Positions 16,680 to 23,518 of a DNA stretch of 64,000 bases are shown piece after piece. The stretch covers positions 67,427 to 131,426 of the forward strand of contig NZ_LMOR01000001.1 in the NCBI RefSeq assembly GCF_001424225.1, written 5' to 3'. Every line of letters starts with the position of its first letter. The stretch's first letter is position 1. Origin of the DNA: Microbacterium sp. Leaf151 (GTDB lineage: Bacteria; Actinomycetota; Actinomycetes; Actinomycetales; Microbacteriaceae). The position numbers and the translations under genes were made by a program. The notes beneath the pieces are model-generated. The model was not told the origin of the DNA and made no database searches. It saw only the letters and a list, made by a program, of their open reading frames with translations.

Positions 16680-16892
16680 ATGGAACTAGACGACCCGAAT
16701 CTGCCGCCTTTCGCTCGCTCGTGGGCGTTAATCGGCGCTGACGCAGTGAGCGAGTGGGTAGGGCGAGCGGAGGGCGGCGTCGCCTGCGACGCTGTCGAGG
16801 ATTTGGCCGTCACTCTACTGGTCATCATCGAGCAGCAGGCCAAGGTAATCGCTGAGATGGCGCTTCGCATCGAGCGTCTCGCCTCGGACTGA
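16680..16892 (+). CDS. Small hypothetical protein (70 residues)
   Basis: MELDDPNLPPFARSWALIGA at the N-terminus, then a long amphipathic helix (VTLLVIIEQQAKVIAEMALR). It could pair with the 50-residue membrane protein 30 bases upstream. No family recognised. Confidence 0.5.
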   Translation: MELDDPNLPPFARSWALIGADAVSEWVGRAEGGVACDAVEDLAVTLLVIIEQQAKVIAEMALRIERLASD

Positions 16893-17590
16893 CCTCCGCT
16901 AGCCGGTGCTGTCCTGTGGAGAACGCTGTGGAAAAAAGAAAAAGGGCCAGTCCCGTGGCCGCTGGGTGAGGGTGCGGGCGCTCGGCGTCCGCCTCTCTCC
17001 CCTCCGCTTGGCTTCCTCTCGGCTCGGCTTCGCCGAGCATCAGGAGAACAGCCCGGTTACATACTTGCGCTGGAGCAAGAGAGCGTGTTGAAGCAGCCCC
17101 GTGGTCTTCATAAAGCTTCCCGCAGTTGACCGAAGCGTCCCCATGGTGCCCCGAGCTGTACTCGTTCAGGAGTCAAGGAGCTGTGTGCCGGTGATCTCTG
17201 GGGCTGGTTACTCAGTCCACAGTGCACCGGCACACAGTGACGCAGCACTCCGGTTCGAGGCAGCGGGAGGGGTGGTCAGTTGTAGACATGGGGACGGCTC
17301 CCCAGGATATGCGGGTGGTTAGTTCACTCCAGTACTGGCTAAAGCTTCCGGCAACTGCGGTGACAGGGTGCGCTGTCGCCTCACGTTGGCGAGTCCCACG
17401 TAGTGGGCCGGGTCGCTTCGGCTGTTCGAGGCCGCCACGGAATGCGGGTATCCCCCACCTCATTCCACGCTCATTCACCATCCTGTTCCGCGTTGTAACC
17501 CCATCTACATTCCACCCACATTCCTGGTTTCGATATTCCTTGCCGTAACCGCTGGTAGCTGACAGCTACTAGCCCGACAAGGAGAAGAAC
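16893..17590. other. Non-coding control region upstream of the replication-relaxation gene
   Basis: About 700 bases without a credible gene. It holds a TGTGC-type site at 17181-17201, a better one at 17215-17242 (core AGTGCACCGGCACACAGTG), and a run of five ATTC-containing repeats at about 17458-17540 (CTCATTCCACG, CTCATTCACC, CTACATTCCACC, CACATTCCTGG, GATATTCCTTG). A left-end-like copy of the spacer (TAGCTGACAGCTACTAGCCC, with palindrome GTAGCTGACAGCTAC) lies at about 17552-17573. A GACAAGGAG ribosome site follows. It looks like a control or replication region. Confidence 0.5.
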
Positions 17591-19012
17591 ATGGATTTCA
17601 GCAAGGTCAAACTGCCCGAACCGGCGTCGAAACCGGCCTTTGATGCGCAACTCGACGACCTCATCGGCGGCAATGACACGGGAGTAGAGCATCACAACCC
17701 GATGTTGGATGACACCGACGAACCCACATTCCTACCCGCATCGACCCCTGCTCCAGTCGCACCGGTAACTCACGAGCGTCAAGAGGTTGCAGCTACTATC
17801 ACGCCGGATCAGCCGTGGAAGCGTGATCGCACGTCCGAGGAGCAGGCTGCACTCGATACGCGTGCGGCCAACGGAGAGTTGCTTCCCGGTCGTAAGAAGA
17901 AGGACGCCTACAGCTTCGGATGGTTGACCAGCATCGATCTAGAGGTGATCTGGACCGTGGCCAGTGCACGGCTCATCAAGGCCGAAAGCGTGCAGGTTGC
18001 ACGTGGATGGAAGCGTGTAGAGGCCGCCTACAAACGGCTCCGGCGGTTAGAGAACGGCGGCCTAATCCGCGCTCAGCGGGTGGTTGGCGTAGGTCAGGTG
18101 TGGACGGTGACAAAGCTCGGGCTGCGCACGCTGCGCGCAAATGGCTTCGAGGCCCGCTGGGCTAAAGGCCGAACCAGTGAGGCCGACGCCTTCCCCTACG
18201 TCGGCCCCGGTGACATCTCACTCCAAAATGTGGCACACACTCTCGCGCTCGCTCACGTCCGCGCCCAGTTGCTCCGCGGCGGCTACTACGACCTGCGGTT
18301 TGGTGAAGAGGGCTCTTCCCCAGTCGCTCCCGCGCAACTCATCAGCGAATGGACCATGAAGACGTCGTGGGAAGCGCTGACTGGCCCGCTGCGAGACGGG
18401 TCAAGACACGAAGACCGGCTCATCGAGGCCAGTAAGGTGGCCGCTGCCTATCGACAGCGAGTGACTGAAGGGCGCGGCACGTGGGAAGAGGCTTTCATCA
18501 GTGCTCCCATGCTGTGGGTGCCTGCTCACCCGCCCGTCGAGCGCAACTATCGCGGCGAATCCGGTCCCGAATCCTCCTTCGACAACGGCGGTTCGCACCT
18601 GCCTGACCTCGTGGTGAGCCGCCTAGCCATTCAGGATCGGTTGCAAGTGAACACGGCGGTGGAGGTGGAACTCACCTATAAGAAGGGCTCCGACTATGCG
18701 CGGATCTTCTACGCCTACAGCAAGAGAGGCGGCATGTATCACCGCGTTGTGTGGCTGGTGGCTGACGAAAGCATCGAACGGGTGATGCTGAAAGCGTTGG
18801 AAAAGCTTGGAAAGGCCGCAGCGCAGCACGTCATTCTGCCGTTGAATCTCGACGACGTACCGATCCTGATGGGCGTGGACAAGCGCGACCAGCACCGCGC
18901 TGAGCGCCGCACTAAGCGCGCGCTACCCAAGTCCAAGGTGACCGGTGATTTCGCCAGCCCCTTCCGCTCCGCTGCGGATCGGTCGGCTTCCAGCGGTGTG
19001 AGCAATGGCTGA
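17591..19012 (+). CDS. Replication-relaxation-like protein (winged helix plus PD-(D/E)xK-like core)
   Basis: A 473-residue protein. After an acidic/proline-rich N-terminus, residues about 115-200 form a winged helix (LTSIDLEVIWTVASARLI; KRLRRLENGGLIRAQRV; TKLGLRTLRANG). The C-terminal part has LPDLVVSRLA and AVEVELTYKKGSDYARI, like the pDa...ElEl core of the Replic_Relax (PF13814) family known from actinobacterial plasmids and integrative elements. Those proteins are thought to act in element replication or mobilisation. It starts at ATG 17591 after GACAAGGAG. The next gene overlaps by eight bases. The family call is from motif order only. Confidence 0.6.
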   Translation: MDFSKVKLPEPASKPAFDAQLDDLIGGNDTGVEHHNPMLDDTDEPTFLPASTPAPVAPVTHERQEVAATITPDQPWKRDRTSEEQAALDTRAANGELLPGRKKKDAYSFGWLTSIDLEVIWTVASARLIKAESVQVARGWKRVEAAYKRLRRLENGGLIRAQRVVGVGQVWTVTKLGLRTLRANGFEARWAKGRTSEADAFPYVGPGDISLQNVAHTLALAHVRAQLLRGGYYDLRFGEEGSSPVAPAQLISEWTMKTSWEALTGPLRDGSRHEDRLIEASKVAAAYRQRVTEGRGTWEEAFISAPMLWVPAHPPVERNYRGESGPESSFDNGGSHLPDLVVSRLAIQDRLQVNTAVEVELTYKKGSDYARIFYAYSKRGGMYHRVVWLVADESIERVMLKALEKLGKAAAQHVILPLNLDDVPILMGVDKRDQHRAERRTKRALPKSKVTGDFASPFRSAADRSASSGVSNG

Positions 19013-19502
19013 GGCACGGTCCGAAGTGGTGGAGGGTATCCGTGAGTTCGTGCGGGAGTCCTTGTGGCACCATGCGACGAAGCGCACCAGATGGCTGGAG
19101 CAGGCACAGCGGGACGACGCGAGGGTGCATATTGGAACGCAGCGCGCCGCCCGCTCGCGCATGAAGCAACTGCATACGGCCCCGCGAATCACCTACGACG
19201 TGCATCAAGTTCGCGTGCGCTCCGACGCCTCCATCTGTCCTGTCCCCGCCGCCGATCCGCACTCCTCCACTGTCGAGCATCGCCGAGTGCTTGCCTCTCT
19301 CGAACAAGATTGGGACGTGGTGGCGTATCTCAATGAGCATGAGGACGAAGGCTCGATCAGTCTGAGCGTGCGCGCTCGCCTGCTGGAGCCTCTATGGACG
19401 GCGCGAGCCGTGACGTGGTTCTTGTACGCACCCGCACCGCTTCGTCGCCGGTTCGTGGTCTTCGAGAAGGGCTGGAGCACCACTCAGTTGTACTTCCGCT
19501 GA
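19005..19502 (+). CDS. Hypothetical protein, coupled to the replication-relaxation gene
   Basis: A 165-residue basic protein (MAEARSEVVEGIREFV..., IGTQRAARSRMKQLH). Its ATG lies inside the end of the previous gene, so translation is coupled and the two proteins probably work together. A strong terminator follows. No family recognised. Confidence 0.7.
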   Translation: MAEARSEVVEGIREFVRESLWHHATKRTRWLEQAQRDDARVHIGTQRAARSRMKQLHTAPRITYDVHQVRVRSDASICPVPAADPHSSTVEHRRVLASLEQDWDVVAYLNEHEDEGSISLSVRARLLEPLWTARAVTWFLYAPAPLRRRFVVFEKGWSTTQLYFR

Positions 19503-19515
19503 CGCTCCAGCGACT

Positions 19516-19552
19516 TCCAGCGCCGCTCTTCGTTCTGTCGAGCGGCGCTGGA
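19516..19552 (+). terminator. Hairpin terminator
   Basis: TCCAGCGCCGCTC / GAGCGGCGCTGGA, a perfect 13-bp stem with an 11-base loop, 14 bases after the stop at 19502. Confidence 0.8.
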
Positions 19553-19880
19553 GCGGCGAGAGCATTCATCGCCAGCGCGCGCGAGATGGGTAGGAATGTG
19601 ATGGTTCTCGCCGTCCACGCCGTTGCTCAGGACTGCGAGCCTGACTGCGCGAATGCTGCATAGCTGCGGTTCTACACAGCTAGGAACACGGCTAGAAATA
19701 GTGCTCTCAATCGTCAAAACGTCGCTAGTCTGCATCGCTCGGAGCGCGGCTGGTGACGGACGTCTCACGGCTGCGGAACTCCTCTGGCGCTAACGGCTGT
19801 GGTTGCCATCAGGCGCTAGCTTGCCGTGATGCCGCTCACGGGTGCGCGCACCACAGTGCGGCACGCTTGCGAGCCGTACC

Positions 19881-20076
19881 GTCGATGTGCACCGGCGCAC
19901 TGCACCGCGGGCGACCACTGTGCGCCGGTTCACTGTGCAACGCGGCGGCGGCTGTGCACCGGCACACAGCCCACCGCGCACACGGCTGTGCACCGGTCCA
20001 CAGTCACTGACAGCCTCACGGCACGAGGGCGGTCGCCGTGTGTGCGTGTGCACTGTGCACCGGCACACTGTGAGAC
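19881..20076. repeat. Cluster of five TGTGC-type sites
   Basis: Five copies at about 19885-19902, 19916-19937, 19951-19970, 19985-20004 and 20051-20072. Representative forms are GATGTGCACCGGCGCACTGC, CTGTGCGCCGGTTCACTG, CTGTGCACCGGCACACAG, CTGTGCACCGGTCCACAG and CTGTGCACCGGCACACTG. The inner part TGTGC-ACCG-GCACA is an inverted repeat. Spacing is about 31 to 66 bases. It is the densest part of an otherwise gene-free stretch (19503-20117). It may be an iteron array, a partition site or an operator cluster. Confidence 0.7.
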
Positions 20077-20098
20077 CGTCGCTCACCGCTGCCGATAC
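20003..20098 (+). repeat. Conserved spacer element, probable copy E
   Basis: CACTGACAGCCTCACGGC at the left and GTGAGACCGTCGCTCACC at the right. CTGACAGC to the right-end AC step is 68 bases, against 67 in copy C, so the fixed spacing is kept although the sequence is more diverged. It contains the last TGTGC-type site and lies directly upstream of a leaderless gene. Confidence 0.5.
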
Positions 20099-20117
20099 GT
20101 GTCCCTATGCTCGAAGC

Positions 20118-20459
20118 GTGGGGTACTTCGGGATGCGTGAACGCAAGGCGCGACAGCAGCGATCTCGCTTCCGCCGTGCATTGAAACGGGGACGAGTGGT
20201 GCCCGTCGAGCAGTTCTCGCCTTTGCATCCGTCGCCGCGAGCCCACGAGCGCGGCTTCTTCGTCGCGACCGCATTCATCCTCTACCCGCGGGGAACGAAG
20301 CGCCGTGGACCGCTAGCGACCGCCGTGGCCCATGTGGGGGGCACATTCGCCAACCCCGCCTGTACTCGCGTGGAGATCAAGACCAATCACCCGCTCAACC
20401 ACGAAGCAGCGCACGCGGCGTTGGAGGCGAACGGTCTGGCCCGCGGCGTACCAGCATGA
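20118..20459 (+). CDS. Small basic hypothetical protein (113 residues)
   Basis: GTG 20118 is chosen because TATGCT (20106-20111) ends six bases upstream, implying a leaderless mRNA. An Arg-rich N-terminus (RERKARQQRSRFRRALKRGR) suggests nucleic-acid binding; the rest (AFILYPRGTKRRGP; NHEAAHAALEANGLARG) is of unknown fold. No family recognised. Confidence 0.6.
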   Translation: MGYFGMRERKARQQRSRFRRALKRGRVVPVEQFSPLHPSPRAHERGFFVATAFILYPRGTKRRGPLATAVAHVGGTFANPACTRVEIKTNHPLNHEAAHAALEANGLARGVPA

Positions 20460-20665
20460 CCACACCGACGCTCACGGCTGTTTCTCGCTCGCTCGCGGCA
20501 GGCTCCTGATGGCGTGCGCGGTAGCCGCGTGCACTGGAGAATGTTGCTCGAAGCTGCGGAGAACCACCTAGCCACGCCCGAGCCGCCACGGCTACTTAGA
20601 CGCATCTCAGGGCAGTCATAGCGGTGAGTTGTGGAGCCGCTGAATGCCTTTCATAGTGGCCGCTC

Positions 20666-20863
20666 ATGGCACACACCGACGCTCCCGCAGCCCCCACGCT
20701 CGAAGACTGGCACGCCTTGCGCGACTGGGCAGCCAACGAACTGGAGAAGCGCCGCGAGGATGCGCGCCGTGAGGTGCCGCTGTACGCAGCTTCACGCATA
20801 GAGGCGCACGCCGCGGTGCACGCAGCGGAGATGGCCTACGCCGACTTCGTGGCCTCCTTCTGA
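20666..20863 (+). CDS. Small hypothetical protein (65 residues)
   Basis: An acidic N-terminus (MAHTDAPAAPTLEDWHALRD) and a helical body (ANELEKRREDARREV; RIEAHAAVHAAEMAYADF). Preceded by CATAGT eight bases before the ATG and no ribosome site. A shared terminator follows. Function unknown. Confidence 0.6.
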   Translation: MAHTDAPAAPTLEDWHALRDWAANELEKRREDARREVPLYAASRIEAHAAVHAAEMAYADFVASF

Positions 20864-20877
20864 CCGCGACATAGAAC

Positions 20878-20918
20878 GGGTGGGGAGCGAGAAGCATCTA
20901 GCTTTTGGCTCCCCACCC
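20878..20918. terminator. Hairpin terminator between convergent genes
   Basis: GGGTGGGGAGC / GCTCCCCACCC, a perfect 11-bp stem with a 19-base loop. Confidence 0.75.
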
Positions 20919-20942
20919 CAGTTGACAGCTAGGTTCTGCGTA

Positions 20943-21608
20943 TTACTGCGCAGTAGCCTCGGCAGTCTGCTTCTTAGCAGTCTTGGTTCCGCGCGGCGCA
21001 CGCTCCTTCGCGAAGCTCTCCTTCACGGACTTGAGTGCAGCCGCACCCTTGAGTCGACCCTTTGCGTAGGTCGGCTGCGAGGTGCGGTACTCCTCGAATG
21101 CGATGAGAGCCTTATCGGTCAACTCGATGGTCTTCTCAGGGTCGTTGTAGGCGGCCTTGAGCCACAGGTGGAAGTCGCGGGTGAGAAGGTCCGCGTTCGT
21201 GAAGAACTTCGCCGCCTCCTCCTGCGTGGTGACGCGCTCGTTGAACCACCGGACAGCAGTTTCCTGTGCCTCCCGCTTCTTGCGCTGCGCCTCAGCATCC
21301 GCGTTCCGCCACTGATCCACAGCAGCTCGAAGCTCAATGATGTGCGCATACTTCGAACGGTCATCGGCAGATGCCTCTCTCACGGTGACGCCCAGTACGT
21401 CCGCGAGCAGGCCATCCTTGAGCAGTTCCGCAATGAACTGATCGAACTGCGTGCGCGGGAGGAACTGTCGCTTGCTCTCGAAGAGCGCTCGCAAGTCTGA
21501 TGTGAAGTACTGCTTGGTCTGCCACTCGTACTCACCGGTGGATGAGTTCTTCGTCTGCTTACCGTCTCTGACTTGCTCGATGACGGTGTACAAGGTCTCG
21601 TCGGTCAT
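20943..21608 (-). CDS. Hypothetical protein next to the integrase
   Basis: A 221-residue helical, charged protein with a basic Ala/Lys tail (ERAPRGTKTAKKQTAEATAQ). Middle segments AVDQWRNADAEAQRKKREAQ and RDFHLWLKAAYNDPEKTIE suggest coiled coil. ATG 21608 follows GGGGGAAG; an upstream frame extension lacks a good start. It lies 52 bases downstream of the integrase in the same direction, where elements often keep directionality or maintenance genes. No family recognised. Confidence 0.7.
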   Translation of the reverse strand: MTDETLYTVIEQVRDGKQTKNSSTGEYEWQTKQYFTSDLRALFESKRQFLPRTQFDQFIAELLKDGLLADVLGVTVREASADDRSKYAHIIELRAAVDQWRNADAEAQRKKREAQETAVRWFNERVTTQEEAAKFFTNADLLTRDFHLWLKAAYNDPEKTIELTDKALIAFEEYRTSQPTYAKGRLKGAAALKSVKESFAKERAPRGTKTAKKQTAEATAQ

Positions 21609-21660
21609 GTCTTCCCCCAATTGACAATGGTGAGCGTTCACCATACCGAAGAAGCGGGAG

Positions 21661-23175
21661 TCACTGAGAGAACAGACTGCGCTGCCTGTCCTGGTCTTGC
21701 AGCAGCTTCAACTTCGCCTCATTCGACAAGCCACTGGACAGCGTCTTCGCAAACTTCTCCAGCGGATCGCGCACCACCTCACCGGTCTGGTGACTGTAGT
21801 TGGCCAGCATCTGGTCCAACGTTTCCTCGCTCCATCCAACGATGCGTTGAATGAGGATCGGCGGAACTCCCATGCCATCGAGCAGCGTGACGGCGAGATG
21901 GCGAGCATCGTGCAACCGCAGATCCTGCGTCACGCCGAGGTCTTTGAGAAGCCGTCGCCACTGGTTGCGGTCGATCACTTCCTTCTTCGGCCGACCACTT
22001 CGACTAGTGAAAAGAAGTGTCTCCATGCCGATCAACGGCTTGAACGCCGGTGAGGCGCGGCGCACCACCTGCTCCTCGTGGTGACGTTTCAGGATCGAGT
22101 ACAGGGGCTCGATCAGTGGAATCTCTCGCTTGCCAGCCTTGGTCTTGGTGATCGGCTTGATGTACTGCCCTGCCTCACCTTGAGGCATGGTGCACTCGTC
22201 CGCCGATCGCTTCTTGCAGGGCCAACGCCGCATCTTGGCGTCGTACTCTCCGCACCCATGGCGCTGCCAGTGCCTCGAAAGCTGTTGGTGGACGATGATG
22301 AAAGCCTCATCCCTGCGTCCGTCCTCCCACACGAGTTCGGCGTTTTTTGGTCGAGCCCCACGACCAAACCGAATGCAGCTATCGGTAAGGCCCAGCACCT
22401 CACCCTGTCTCATTCCGAACAGCGCGAGCGCCCAACGAGCCTCGTCCGGTGCATTGTGGATTCCGGCGAACACACGCTGCGGCACATCATCTGCGATGGC
22501 GCTCACAAGGTCTTCAATCTTTTCAGGGCTTTTCTGCGTGCGCTGCGGCGCTTGCACTCCTGCTAGCGGATTGCGGTCGAGGTGCTGCTTGTCGACAGCC
22601 CATGTGAAGGCAGCGCTCATGATCCAGTACACCGACCGGATGAAGGTGTCGCCAAGCTTTCGCGAACCGTCCTTCTTGCGCACGGCAGGCAGGGTATGGG
22701 TGAAGTGTCGTTCAAGCTCCTGCGCTCGAAGATGACGAATGGGCGTCTCACCGAAGTACGGATTGATGTAGTGGCGAATCTTCGACTCGTAACCCGCGCG
22801 AGAGCCTTCTTGCAACTTCTGCGGAGTTTTGGCATCGAGCCACAGATCCATCAGAACGCGCATCTTCATGGCGCGTTCGGCGCGTTTGAGCGGCATGGCG
22901 GCTGGGTCTGCTTGACCGGCCGCCACCTGCTTACGAATAAGGTTGTTGTTCCAGCGGGTGGTTGCTTCGGCCGCCGTCGCCCCCTCACCCGTGACGCGAA
23001 CCGTCTCGCCGTTATTGAGCAGCACGTCCTGCACGCGCTTCCACGTGCGCTTCACCTCACCGCTCTGCAAGCGCCGTTCCGTCTGAAAAAGCGAGCCCGC
23101 GCCATTGGGCGCGGTGCGTGGCCGTCGGTTGGTGGCGGCATGCTTCGACGGTGTGGGATCGCTCATCGTCCCCAT
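21661..23175 (-). CDS. Tyrosine-type integrase of the element
   Basis: A 504-residue phage-type integrase. An N-terminal arm-binding region and a core-binding SAM-like domain (LMDLWLDAKTPQKLQEGSR...) precede a catalytic domain with R256 (LFGMRQGEV), H422-x-x-R425 (LHDARH), W448 (IVGW) and nucleophile Y460 (ANYSH). The family inserts circular elements at attB, commonly tRNA 3' ends. Here its start lies about 145 bases from a tRNA-Ser 3' end, the expected place. The catalytic domain has an inserted stretch with C308, C320 and C328 plus H306, which may bind zinc. ATG at 23175 or 23166 could be the start. Confidence 0.95.
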   Translation of the reverse strand: MGTMSDPTPSKHAATNRRPRTAPNGAGSLFQTERRLQSGEVKRTWKRVQDVLLNNGETVRVTGEGATAAEATTRWNNNLIRKQVAAGQADPAAMPLKRAERAMKMRVLMDLWLDAKTPQKLQEGSRAGYESKIRHYINPYFGETPIRHLRAQELERHFTHTLPAVRKKDGSRKLGDTFIRSVYWIMSAAFTWAVDKQHLDRNPLAGVQAPQRTQKSPEKIEDLVSAIADDVPQRVFAGIHNAPDEARWALALFGMRQGEVLGLTDSCIRFGRGARPKNAELVWEDGRRDEAFIIVHQQLSRHWQRHGCGEYDAKMRRWPCKKRSADECTMPQGEAGQYIKPITKTKAGKREIPLIEPLYSILKRHHEEQVVRRASPAFKPLIGMETLLFTSRSGRPKKEVIDRNQWRRLLKDLGVTQDLRLHDARHLAVTLLDGMGVPPILIQRIVGWSEETLDQMLANYSHQTGEVVRDPLEKFAKTLSSGLSNEAKLKLLQDQDRQRSLFSQ

Positions 23176-23215
23176 CTATCGCACGATTTCGCGCGCTCGT
23201 CAAACGTCCTCACCG

Positions 23216-23239
23216 GACGGGAACATAGACGGGAACATA
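23216..23239. repeat. Tandem 12-bp repeats, candidate integrase or excisionase arm sites
   Basis: GACGGGAACATA occurs twice head to tail, between the integrase start and the tRNA attachment site. This is where arm-type sites are expected. Confidence 0.6.
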
Positions 23240-23318
23240 AATGTGCCCGCCGCACGTCACGCTTTATGTTGATTTTCCGCGGGATTTTACAAGAATGCCT
23301 GATCCTGCACCTATTTTG

Positions 23319-23403
23319 CGGAGGGTGTGGGATTCGAACCCACGGGACATTGCTGCCCACTGGTTTTCAAGACCAGGTCCATCGGCCGCTCGGACAACCC
23401 TCC
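23319..23403 (-). tRNA. tRNA-Ser (anticodon TGA)
   Basis: On the minus strand the acceptor GGAGGGT pairs with ACCCTCC. The anticodon stem CTGGT/ACCAG encloses CTTGAAA, giving anticodon TGA. A long variable arm (GGGCAGCAATGTCCC) is typical of serine tRNA, and the T-arm is GTGGGTTCGAATCCCAC. CCA is not encoded. Its 3' end faces the integrase, so it is the attachment site and the right boundary of the mobile element. Confidence 0.95.
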
Positions 23404-23467
23404 CGGACGCCCCGAGTCTACCGAGGCCCGAGCCGCGGGTCGCACGCGGCGGCACGCGAGACGCGAC

Positions 23468-23513
23468 GCGCGGCGGCGACCCCGAACCGGTGGGTCCGGA
23501 CCCGCCGCCGCGC
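23468..23513 (-). terminator. GC-rich hairpin after the amidase gene
   Basis: GCGCGGCGGCG / CGCCGCCGCGC, an 11-bp stem with a 24-base loop, five bases past the stop of the leftward gene. Confidence 0.55.
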
Positions 23514-23518
23514 GCGGC

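Noticed and set aside
19842..20117. Upstream extension of the 20118 gene
   Set aside because: The extension translates the TGTGC repeat cluster into Cys/His/Arg-rich sequence; the leaderless GTG at 20118 explains the start better.
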